From Bacteroidales bacterium (lineage in GTDB: Bacteria; Bacteroidota; Bacteroidia; Bacteroidales; UBA932): a stretch of DNA of 19,248 nucleotides. This document shows positions 8,051 through 14,579 of the stretch, one piece after another. Each line of letters begins with the position of its first letter. The first letter of the stretch is position 1. The notes beneath the pieces are model-generated. The model did not search any database. It was not told the origin of the DNA and saw only the letters and a list, made by a program, of their open reading frames with translations. Where the stretch lies: assembly GCA_023230265.1 (NCBI GenBank), contig JALNXR010000010.1, positions 1 through 19,248 of the forward strand. The letters run 5' to 3'. Both the position numbers and the translations under genes were made by a program.

Positions 8051-8076
8051 AACAAATCTTTTGAAAATGATTTGTT
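8051..8076. repeat. Short inverted repeat upstream of the patatin gene
   Basis: AACAAATC at 8051-8058 is the exact reverse complement of GATTTGTT at 8069-8076, and the intervening TTTTGAAAAT can extend the stem. It lies about 67-92 bp before the patatin start and could be an operator or hairpin. Nothing else ties it to a function. Confidence 0.35.
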
Positions 8077-8120
8077 GAATCTTATGCCTGTTAAATTGGG
8101 GGCATATCTTTAAGGAATCA

Positions 8121-8196
8121 GGGAGACAGTACTTTGTATCGCTGCAAGAATTATGTTAACAAAAGGATTTAAAAAATTTGTACAAAGTACTGTCCC
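8121..8196. mobile_element. REP-like inverted-repeat element (possibly RAYT-mobilised)
   Basis: GACAGTACTTTGTA at 8125-8138 is the perfect reverse complement of TACAAAGTACTGTC at 8181-8194, with 42 bp between. Outside the stems the ends read GGGA and CCCC, so each end begins with a G-rich GGGGACAGTACTTTGTA-like word. This form is reminiscent of REP sequences moved by IS200-like REP-associated tyrosine transposases. No transposase gene is in the window. It sits in the 246-bp gap between the propeller lipoprotein and patatin genes. The inverted repeat is certain; the mobile-element reading is inference. Confidence 0.5.
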
Positions 8197-8230
8197 CGAG
8201 ATTAGTTTGTTCCCAGGATTGGTTTTCTGG

Positions 8231-9262
8231 TTATTCTTTTAATTCATAAAGTGTATATCCCTTTTCTGACAGAACAGTGGTGTAAATTGTTCCATCATCA
8301 GATACTGCTATTTGGCCAAAGCCGGCAGGAGACTTATATACCTTTATAAGCCTGCCACCCCAGTCAAACAGCAATAATCTGGAGTTCTGCAGGTTGTTGA
8401 TATCTTCAAATCTGTTTAAATAACAGTATTTTCCTGTAGAATAAATATCTCCGTAGTGGTGAATAAACTTTCCGTCAGAAGCAGGGGTTGGAATGTCAGA
8501 AAAAATATTTTGCCTGATAACATAACCGCTGCTGTTAAAAAGAACAACCCTGTCAAGTATGTCTAAAGCAACAAAAAAGAGTTCATTGGTTTTGTCTGCT
8601 GTAATAAATGAACGATTGAGCATTATGTTATTAATGTAGTCCAGGTTTGTAAAATACTCTATAAAAGGTAGTTCTCTCTTACCTCCACTACTCTTCTGAA
8701 ATATTGTAATGGGCTCGTCACCAATTCCGTAGAGAATATAATTATCATCTGAAACTTTTGTAATCCCGGGATATTTATCCAGGTCAGGAATCTGTAATTT
8801 CTGGAAAAGGCCTGGTGTTAAAGATATTGACGCTCTTTTGTCAGATAACAGATTGCGGTAGTCAAGACTGTAAAAAGATGAATCAGACCTATCTTTTACA
8901 ATTGCTATCCGCTCCTCCTCTCCAAGGTTTGTGATAACAGGCATTCTTAACATACCCGGATCATCTCCTAACTCACCAACTTCTGCAATTTTTGATAAAT
9001 CCTGAGAATCGAAAAAGTGAAAAGCACTCCGGGATAGTACGGTTTCCTCGTTGGTTTTAAGGCTATTAGTTATGATAATCAGAGAGTCTTTAACCAGAAT
9101 ATCTGCGACGGATAAGTCAACCAGACAAAGAGAGTCTGTTACTTTCAGTTCAACAGGGGCAGGTAATTGGGGAATATAATAATTGCTTCTGCAAGAAATG
9201 ATTGTCAGCAGAACAAACGAGTAGTTAAGCGAGTGTATAAAATATCTTTTAAGGAGCCTCAT
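8231..9262 (-). CDS. TolB-like six-bladed beta-propeller lipoprotein
   Basis: The protein has 343 residues. The N-terminus is a lipoprotein signal, hydrophobic at 14-23 with Cys24 in TIISC, so it is probably anchored to the outer or inner membrane with the domain outside the cytoplasm. The body looks like the TolB_like propeller family of Bacteroidota: VVLFNSSGYVIR, YCYLNRFEDINNLQNSRLLLFDWGGRLIKVYKSP and the C-terminal FGQIAVSDDGTIYTTVLSEKGYTLYEL are repeated blade-type strands. Such genes often sit near NVEALA-type small secreted peptides, but I found none here. It is only distantly similar to the two propeller lipoproteins at the right end. Function is unknown. Confidence 0.75.
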   Translation of the reverse strand: MRLLKRYFIHSLNYSFVLLTIISCRSNYYIPQLPAPVELKVTDSLCLVDLSVADILVKDSLIIITNSLKTNEETVLSRSAFHFFDSQDLSKIAEVGELGDDPGMLRMPVITNLGEEERIAIVKDRSDSSFYSLDYRNLLSDKRASISLTPGLFQKLQIPDLDKYPGITKVSDDNYILYGIGDEPITIFQKSSGGKRELPFIEYFTNLDYINNIMLNRSFITADKTNELFFVALDILDRVVLFNSSGYVIRQNIFSDIPTPASDGKFIHHYGDIYSTGKYCYLNRFEDINNLQNSRLLLFDWGGRLIKVYKSPAGFGQIAVSDDGTIYTTVLSEKGYTLYELKE

Positions 9263-9274
9263 TTTGTCAAGTTA

Positions 9275-9379
9275 AAAAAACAGAACCCGGAATTTTCCTT
9301 TATTTATGTAGGAACTAACCCCAAAAAACTATGTGAAAACAATAAATAACAGTAAGGAAGAACCGGGTTTCTGTTTTTT
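9275..9379. repeat. Imperfect inverted repeat, possible decayed MITE
   Basis: AAAAAACAGAACCCGG at 9275-9290 is the reverse complement of CCGGGTTTCTGTTTTTT at 9363-9379 with one extra T. Pairing continues imperfectly inward to about 9302 and 9353, giving arms of roughly 27 bp around a 50-bp centre. The genes on both sides point away from it, so a terminator role is not expected. Confidence 0.55.
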
Positions 9380-9443
9380 GTTTGGAACAATAACCACGGC
9401 GGCAAATATATTTAATGTTTTACTTAAAGGACCATTTAAAAAA

Positions 9444-9530
9444 GCTCTAGCAAAAAATAACGCAAAACGGACGATTAAACACCAGATAATCAATGATTCC
9501 AAAAAATGCTCTAGCAAAAAATAACGCAAA
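9444..9530. repeat. 23-bp perfect direct repeat
   Basis: The word starting GCTCTAGCAAAAAATAACGC and ending AAA occurs at 9444-9466 and again, unchanged, at 9508-9530, 64 bp apart start to start. A run of A residues precedes both copies. Only two copies are present, so this is not a CRISPR array. Confidence 0.75.
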
Positions 9531-9679
9531 TCCAATCCCGGATTAATGATTACCTATATTTAGTCCTTAATAGCAAAGTGTAGAAAATCAAACAAATAGA
9601 AAATCATGAAATATTGACATAACTAAGAGATATCCAACAAAAAAATAATTGTTAAATTTATGGATTAAATGAATTAACA

Positions 9680-9949
9680 ATGAGAATTTTACACGGTTGT
9701 AAGATTAGGGATGTCGCTGGGGATAAGGTGGTTATAATTAAAGGGAAAGAAGGTATGGACCTCACAAGAGTGGTTATGCTCAATAAGAGTGCGGAATTGT
9801 TGTTTGAGAAGCTGCGTTTAAAGGATTTCAGTCATAAGGAGGCAGCAGAGATATTGATGGAGGAGTATGGAATAGAGAAGGAGCAATCCATGAAGGATTC
9901 GGAAAACTGGATAGCATCTATGAAGGATGCAGGACTGATAACAGAGTAG
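9680..9949 (+). CDS. PqqD-like RiPP recognition element protein
   Basis: This 89-residue protein has the PqqD/RRE winged-helix layout: N-terminal strands (ILHGCKIRDVAGDKVVIIKG, about 3-22), the family-typical VVMLNKSAELLFEKL (about 31-46), a helix FSHKEAAEILMEEYG (about 50-64) and a final helix NWIASMKDAGLI. RRE domains bind leader peptides of ribosomal peptide natural products and present them to modifying enzymes. It is the first gene of a plus-strand operon, 50 bp before the nucleotidyltransferase gene. No precursor peptide or radical SAM partner is visible. The assignment rests on fold pattern and on the operon context. Confidence 0.85.
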   Translation: MRILHGCKIRDVAGDKVVIIKGKEGMDLTRVVMLNKSAELLFEKLRLKDFSHKEAAEILMEEYGIEKEQSMKDSENWIASMKDAGLITE

Positions 9950-9999
9950 TCAGTTCGTCACAGGATAGGCAGTCTGTTTAAAAAAACCGGCAAAAGAAT

Positions 10000-11088
10000 A
10001 TGATTGAAGAATGGATTAATAACGGGAAGGATAGAAATCTGCTTACTCTAATTGGCAGGATAGCAGGATCAAAGGGTGCTTCTCCCCGGGATCTGCACAA
10101 TCTTAAGGACGGGAAAGGATGGACAGAGCTGATGGAAACAGCTGCAGCACATGGAGTGCTTGCCCTGGCAAAAGACTTACTTACAGAGCAGGAGTGGAGA
10201 GAGGTGCCTAAAGAGGTGAGAATAAAGTGGCAGTTGAGTGTAGATGAGATAGAGGAACGTTATTTTAAACAGGTGGAGGTTTATAACGCACTCAAAGATA
10301 TCTTTGAATCAAACGGTATAAAAGTACAGCTTTTAAAAGGGATAAAACTATCTGAATATTATCCGGTTCCATGTCACAGGGAGTGTGGGGATATTGATAT
10401 TTTTATTTTTGACGATTACGAAAAGGGCAACCGTTTGATAGAGAGCAAAGGTAAAAAAGTAGACAGAACCGGTCACAAACACTCCAAGTTTAATTTTAAA
10501 GGAGTTACGATAGAAAACCACAAGAGTTTGCTGAATGTAGTAACTAACCGTTATGACCGGATACTGGAGCCTGAACTGAGAAAAATGGTTGAAAATAGTG
10601 AGACACAGGCAGAATTTCATTTGCTGTTTAATATCAGACACATTATTGTACACCTTATCAGTTCCGGCATTGTATTAAGGCATCTGACAGATCTTTATCT
10701 CTTTCTCAAAAAAGAGATGGAAAAGATCGATTTCGTCAAAGTGTTTGATATTCTTAAAAAAAGCAGACAATATAAAATTTTTGCACAGCTACTCTATTTT
10801 ATTTCTGAATGTTTTGGAGACAGAGAGATTGTTTCACTGGTAAAAGGCACACCCCGGGCAGACAAAATCATTGAGAAACTTTATGAGGACACTTTTCACA
10901 ATATATCTAAGAGGGTCGCCACTGAGGATCTTCTTACAATGCCGGTTTACAGGAGAAAGTTAATCGGAGCCAGAGCTGTCATAAGGTCAAAATGGAAATA
11001 CGACTTGATCAGGAGGGGCTATTTTTGCAAAGATTTTATTATAAGAACGGGTTATGCATTCGGTATCAACAGACAAAAGAGTAAGTAG
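10000..11088 (+). CDS. NTP_transf_5-type nucleotidyltransferase
   Basis: The 362-residue protein matches the uncharacterised nucleotidyltransferase family (NTP_transf_5, polymerase-beta fold). The signature runs from IKVQLLKGIKLSEYYPVPCHRECGDIDIFI: a Lys-Gly turn, then Tyr-Pro, an Arg, and the metal-binding Asp131 and Asp133 in GDID. The remainder is helical, with an HHxx-like FHLLFNIRHIIVHLISSG segment (about 206-223). Relatives occur with HPr-kinase-like genes in some lasso-peptide clusters and in Bacteroidota exopolysaccharide loci. The reaction is presumably transfer of a nucleotide to a peptide or other acceptor, which is inference. The end overlaps the next gene by 35 bp. Confidence 0.85.
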   Translation: MIEEWINNGKDRNLLTLIGRIAGSKGASPRDLHNLKDGKGWTELMETAAAHGVLALAKDLLTEQEWREVPKEVRIKWQLSVDEIEERYFKQVEVYNALKDIFESNGIKVQLLKGIKLSEYYPVPCHRECGDIDIFIFDDYEKGNRLIESKGKKVDRTGHKHSKFNFKGVTIENHKSLLNVVTNRYDRILEPELRKMVENSETQAEFHLLFNIRHIIVHLISSGIVLRHLTDLYLFLKKEMEKIDFVKVFDILKKSRQYKIFAQLLYFISECFGDREIVSLVKGTPRADKIIEKLYEDTFHNISKRVATEDLLTMPVYRRKLIGARAVIRSKWKYDLIRRGYFCKDFIIRTGYAFGINRQKSK

Positions 11089-12055
11089 AGTCACATACAA
11101 CATTGGTGGATTATTGACGGAGATTGTCTACCCGGAGCAACTTTTGATCCCGGAACGGCTTAAATCCTTTAAACCATTTATTGATAAGACAGAAGAGGAA
11201 ATCACCACCGGAAACGCACCTCGCTGTAAAACCGCTGCAAGGATAGTAATGAAAGAGGCAGAAACCCTCAACCGGCAAAATTCTCTTTCATCCCCTTTTC
11301 TTTTGAGCACATTTGAAACCGAATCCGGAGTTTGCAGTCTGTACAGAGAAGAGATCCCCGCATATGGAGGTGGTACCGGAAATGAAAGCAATACAGGGTA
11401 TTTATTTATAACGAACCATAAGGATACAGAAAAAGAAAACAGATCTGGTATAAGAGTCACAATGAATAGAGAGAACAAAGATGTAATTTGTGAATATAAA
11501 GAGCAATTAAGTTATGCTAACCTGGTTTTTTCATTGTGGATGATATACGCATTTGGCGCAATTAAGAGCCAAACTGTTCCCATACACTCGTCGGCAGTGA
11601 TAAGTGATGGAAAAGCAGTGCTTTTTCTTGGAGAATCCGGAACAGGAAAGAGCACACAGGCCTCTTTCTGGATGGACAAAATAACCGGAACCATTCCTCT
11701 CAATGATGACAGTCCTGTTGTGACTTTGTCGGACAGAGGGGAAGTATATACCTGCGGCTCTCCCTGGAGCGGAAAGGGCAAGATATATATCAACAAAAAA
11801 TATCCTGTGGCTGCATTTGTGCGGATCGAACAACATTCCGGGGAGGAGATCGTCAGAATGGGAAAATTAGAAGCCTTTGCAGCATTATACCCGTCATTCC
11901 CTCCCCAGTTTATTAAAGATGAGTGGTTTGAGGATAAAGCCTGTGCAATGATTTCTGAAATAATCAAAGCGGTTCCGATTTACAGGCTAAGATGCAGGGC
12001 TGTTCCTGAATCTGCAATTTTGGCTCACTCTGTAATATTTGAGAATAAAGATTAG
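11054..12055 (+). CDS. HPr kinase/phosphorylase-like P-loop protein
   Basis: The 333-residue protein carries an HprK-type kinase domain in its C-terminal half. The P-loop GESGTGKST is at 193-201, preceded by VPIHSSAVISDGKAVLFL as in HprK. LNDDSPVV and SPWSGKG (236-242) follow, both standard for HprK-like proteins of the PEP-carboxykinase fold. The N-terminal 170 residues have no familiar domain. No HPr gene or PTS is nearby. In lasso-peptide clusters such as the paeninodin cluster, homologues phosphorylate the peptide. The start at 11054 overlaps the nucleotidyltransferase end by 35 bp; no other ATG is available until about residue 66. The peptidase gene starts 5 bp after the stop. Confidence 0.85.
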   Translation: MHSVSTDKRVSRVTYNIGGLLTEIVYPEQLLIPERLKSFKPFIDKTEEEITTGNAPRCKTAARIVMKEAETLNRQNSLSSPFLLSTFETESGVCSLYREEIPAYGGGTGNESNTGYLFITNHKDTEKENRSGIRVTMNRENKDVICEYKEQLSYANLVFSLWMIYAFGAIKSQTVPIHSSAVISDGKAVLFLGESGTGKSTQASFWMDKITGTIPLNDDSPVVTLSDRGEVYTCGSPWSGKGKIYINKKYPVAAFVRIEQHSGEEIVRMGKLEAFAALYPSFPPQFIKDEWFEDKACAMISEIIKAVPIYRLRCRAVPESAILAHSVIFENKD

Positions 12056-12060
12056 TCACA

Positions 12061-12516
12061 ATGGGATCATCTAACAGGCATCAGACTAAATTAGTTGAAA
12101 ACGAGCAGGCTCTTGCAATTATTGAAGAGATACTCAAAGAAGGCAACAGTGTAAAAATTGCTGTGAGAGGAAACAGTATGGCACCTGCTCTGATAGACGG
12201 GAAGGATTCTGTTACGCTGGAACCTGTAGCGATGCAGAAAAGAGACTTATCGGTTGGTGATGTGATCCTTTTCAGGTACAAAGGGACTTTTCTGATGCAT
12301 AGAATAGTTGCAATCAACAGCAGAGGAAAAGCATCCGGAGCAGAAAAAATTATGATTACAACAAAAGGGGATGCTCTTGCTACAAGTGAAACAATCTCAT
12401 CAGAAGATGTTCTTGCTGTTGCCAGGTTTAAAAGGCACAATCGTATAGAATTGTTGTTAAGGAGAATAGAAATGTCCCGGTATGTAAGATTTCTCCAAAA
12501 TGTATTAAAGAAGTGA
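12061..12516 (+). CDS. S24/S26-type (signal-peptidase-like) serine peptidase, soluble
   Basis: The 151-residue protein has the S26 signature RGNSMAPAL with the nucleophile Ser39 (36-44), a strand VGDVILFRYKGTFLMHRIVAI holding His80, and KGDA with Asp104. The Ser/His/Asp set resembles the ER/archaeal/SipW signal-peptidase type rather than the bacterial Ser/Lys type. There is no hydrophobic membrane segment at either end; the C-terminus is strongly basic and amphipathic (RIELLLRRIEMSRYVRFLQNVLKK). It therefore is unlikely to be the general secretory signal peptidase and could trim a leader in the cytosol. It is the last gene of the RRE operon, starting 5 bp after the kinase-like gene. The family call is good; the role is inference. 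Confidence 0.83.
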   Translation: MGSSNRHQTKLVENEQALAIIEEILKEGNSVKIAVRGNSMAPALIDGKDSVTLEPVAMQKRDLSVGDVILFRYKGTFLMHRIVAINSRGKASGAEKIMITTKGDALATSETISSEDVLAVARFKRHNRIELLLRRIEMSRYVRFLQNVLKK

Positions 12517-12526
12517 GTCCTTAATC

Positions 12527-12568
12527 AAGGATTCTAACTCAGATGTTAAGGATTATAACTCAGGCGTT
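12527..12568. repeat. 21-bp tandem repeat, two copies
   Basis: AAGGATTCTAACTCAGATGTT minus its last base at 12527-12546 begins the first copy; the second, at 12548-12568, reads AAGGATTATAACTCAGGCGT plus T and differs at three positions. It lies where the plus-strand RRE operon converges with the regulator gene, and the second copy includes the regulator stop codon. Confidence 0.65.
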
Positions 12569-14368
12569 GGAATCGTTCTCTCTTGAGAAAATAGCAAACT
12601 GCACGCAAGGATCAAAAGGAAGGTCAGATATTGAAAGAAGTTTATCTTTTATCCTGTACTTGAAAGCCCTGATTCCGGACGCAGTGTTACCAAGAAGGTT
12701 TGCTATCTCTTTGGTTTCGTATCCTGCATCATACAAAGCAAGGATAAGTTTTTCGAATGAAGAGAGTACTGAGTCTAAAGAGGCAATATCTGGGAACAAA
12801 TTAATAAAGGTCTCGTTTTTAACAATATCAGAAATGTGGTCTTTTGTATTTGTCCGTAAATTGTCAATCATCTCTGTAATGCTCTTACATACAGAAGGGT
12901 TGGGGATGCGACATCTGGCGGCCTCTTTACCTGTCTCCTCCACAAAGGAGGTTGTAAGACTTATAGACGTCCTGAGAATTTCGTTTGAAAGCCACAACCT
13001 GTTATTGACAGCAGTGGATTCCGCAAGAGCTGTTTCTGTCTGATTCATTATTTCCCGGGATCTTTTCCTCGAACGGGTAATGATAATCATTGATGTAACC
13101 AGCAGGAACACAAACAGAGAAGAAGAGACAATCCCAAGGATCAAGGCTCTCTCTTTTTGAACTATCATATTCCCAAGCGTTTCATTTAATGCACTGATAT
13201 GCTTTGAAAGTTTCAGCCTTGCTTTTATGTTCACACTTTTAGCATTATCAAAGTTGAGTTTATGCAAAATTTCTACTGTAGTGTATACATTTTTATAATC
13301 TTTTTTTTGAAGATAGTATTCCAGAAGAAGAGGATAGGCGTATGTTGCTGAATCAATTGAGCTTTGGGAATAATCTTTGCATAAATTGATATATTTAAAT
13401 GCACTGTCAAGTTTTCCTTGTTTCAGATAGCTGTTGGCCAAATATGACAGAAATTTTGCAGTTGTAGAGGAGTATCTTATATCTCGAGACAATTTTTTTG
13501 AGTAATACTCTTTGCTGTAATGGATAGCTTTTTCTAATTTGTTTTCAGAAAAGAGAATGTTTATTAAGTTTGAGTAAGCCTCTCTGAGTATATCGGGATG
13601 TATTGTGTCGTAAGTAGAAATTAAATTAATAAACTCAGACTCAGCTTTCTCGTTAAATGTATTCTCTTCGGTGATAAAATTTCTGGAAGAGGAAAAAGTA
13701 TTCATCACAACATAATGTTGGGGAGAAAACAACAAAGGATGTGTTAACTCAAAATCAACCAGGTGGTAGTATCCAAGACTATAGAATAGCATTATACTTT
13801 TGTTAGAATACTTTTTAATATTAGCCTGCACACTGTCAGTCGTTATGCGTAGACTTTTCAAAACAGGCTGGATTAGAGCAAGATATTTGTTAAGTACAGC
13901 CTCTGTTAAAAGATCATTTAGTTTGTTATTGTAATAAATTGATTCTGCCTCTTTAAGCCTCGCACATATCGTTTTAGCAGGTAATAATTTATTATTATAT
14001 CTTACTCTTGAACTATAGAGTAAAGCCCTGGATAAATTTCTGTAATCCGCATTCTTTCTATACCAGTTGACCACTTTTGACATAACGGTACTGTCATTCA
14101 TACTGGTTTCGCTCCAGTAAGAGGCGATACAGGTCAGCAATGATTTATACATCAGATTCTCTTTATTGAGATCTTTATTGTTAACTGATCCCAGAGAATC
14201 CAATATCATTGCCGGGGATTTCACAGTAAGAGAATCCCAATGTTGAAATTTTTTATAAAATGAATTCTGTTTCTCCCTTTCAGCACTGCAGGAAAGGAGT
14301 GAGAATGTCAGAAAAACAAATAACACAAAACGGGAAGAGGTAAAAAAGAATATAATTTTTCTGATCAT
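12560..14368 (-). CDS. Membrane-anchored TPR protein with C-terminal LuxR-type HTH
   Basis: The 602-residue protein looks like the Bacteroidota TPR-TM-HTH regulators. Residues 1-27 form a lipoprotein-like signal (hydrophobic 14-25, LLSC with Cys27). A helical tetratricopeptide-type region follows to about 405, for example LSYLANSYLKQGKLDSAFKYINLC. A transmembrane segment lies at about 409-431 (LGIVSSSLFVFLLVTSMIII), then RSRKR marks the cytoplasmic side and a coiled coil follows. The C-terminal 538-577 (LYDAGYETKEIANLLGNTASGIRAFKYRIKDKL) fits a LuxR-like helix-turn-helix. The ATG at 14368 is chosen because it begins the signal peptide; ATG 14425 would add 19 residues. It likely transmits an envelope signal to transcription and lies downstream of the barrel/propeller genes on the same strand. 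Confidence 0.82.
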   Translation of the reverse strand: MIRKIIFFFTSSRFVLFVFLTFSLLSCSAEREKQNSFYKKFQHWDSLTVKSPAMILDSLGSVNNKDLNKENLMYKSLLTCIASYWSETSMNDSTVMSKVVNWYRKNADYRNLSRALLYSSRVRYNNKLLPAKTICARLKEAESIYYNNKLNDLLTEAVLNKYLALIQPVLKSLRITTDSVQANIKKYSNKSIMLFYSLGYYHLVDFELTHPLLFSPQHYVVMNTFSSSRNFITEENTFNEKAESEFINLISTYDTIHPDILREAYSNLINILFSENKLEKAIHYSKEYYSKKLSRDIRYSSTTAKFLSYLANSYLKQGKLDSAFKYINLCKDYSQSSIDSATYAYPLLLEYYLQKKDYKNVYTTVEILHKLNFDNAKSVNIKARLKLSKHISALNETLGNMIVQKERALILGIVSSSLFVFLLVTSMIIITRSRKRSREIMNQTETALAESTAVNNRLWLSNEILRTSISLTTSFVEETGKEAARCRIPNPSVCKSITEMIDNLRTNTKDHISDIVKNETFINLFPDIASLDSVLSSFEKLILALYDAGYETKEIANLLGNTASGIRAFKYRIKDKLLSISDLPFDPCVQFAIFSRENDSNA

Positions 14369-14451
14369 TTGCTTGTTGTTAAATAAATACTTCCGGTTGG
14401 ATAATCTTTCATTAACCTTTTTCATAAGCAAATTGTTTTATTCAGAATGGT

Positions 14452-14479
14452 TAAAAATAATTAATATTTTCAATACCAA
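14452..14479 (-). promoter_or_regulatory. Weak candidate promoter for the TPR/HTH gene
   Basis: On the minus strand TATTTTTA (14452-14459) matches TAnnTTTG in all but the last base, and a TTG (14477-14479) lies 17 bp upstream. This would give the regulator its own transcript. The match is imperfect and such A/T-rich boxes are common by chance. Confidence 0.28.
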
Positions 14480-14497
14480 CAAGGGATTCAGCGATCA

Positions 14498-14509
14498 GGC
14501 AAGCTTGCC
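14498..14509. promoter_or_regulatory. 12-bp perfect palindrome, possible operator
   Basis: GGCAAGCTTGCC is its own reverse complement, and an overlapping GCTTG/CAAGC pair (14503-14513) makes a nested palindrome. It lies 19 bp upstream of the weak promoter candidate of the TPR/HTH gene, a suitable place for a dimeric regulator. No T-run follows, so it does not resemble a terminator. Confidence 0.4.
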
Positions 14510-14579
14510 AAGCTAAGAGTATGTAATAACTTTATTAGTAACAAAATTGTTAGGAGTATTAAACATGCTTAAACCAAAG

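Larger units (their letters stand above)
9263..9679. other. 417-bp divergent intergenic region with repeats
   Basis: This gap separates the divergent propeller lipoprotein and PqqD-like genes. It contains an imperfect inverted repeat (9275-9379), a 23-bp direct repeat (9444-9466 and 9508-9530) and very A/T-rich sequence from 9541 to 9679. Two frames on opposite strands stay open across about 9329-9535, but they overlap each other, need GTG or TTG starts and show no recognisable protein. For the PqqD-like operon a box TAAATTTA (9653-9660) matches TAnnTTTG at all but the last base and could be its promoter. No RiPP precursor-like short gene was found. Confidence 0.6.

Noticed and set aside
9275..9379. 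Rho-independent terminator
   Set aside because: Both neighbouring genes point away from this inverted repeat, and its arms are long and separated by 50 bp, unlike a terminator hairpin.
9444..9530. Possible CRISPR remnant
   Set aside because: Only two 23-bp copies with one 41-bp spacer, no cas genes and no internal palindrome; a direct repeat is the safer description.
9329..9535. Open frames on both strands in the divergent gap (about 63-68 residues)
   Set aside because: They overlap each other on opposite strands, need GTG or TTG starts, cover repeats and resemble no known peptide, so they look like chance frames in A/T-rich DNA.
8000..9679. NVEALA-type secreted peptide gene near the TolB-like propeller gene
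   Set aside because: I looked in both gaps around the propeller gene; no short frame with a signal peptide and an NVEALA-like motif was found.
6956..11088. CBASS-like defence system (patatin lipase plus nucleotidyltransferase)
   Set aside because: The nucleotidyltransferase is of the NTP_transf_5 type, not a CD-NTase, lies on the other strand more than 2 kb away, and belongs to a different operon.
9680..12516. Complete lasso-peptide cluster
   Set aside because: Despite RRE, kinase-like and nucleotidyltransferase genes, there is no asparagine-synthetase-like cyclase, no transglutaminase-like leader peptidase and no precursor in the window.
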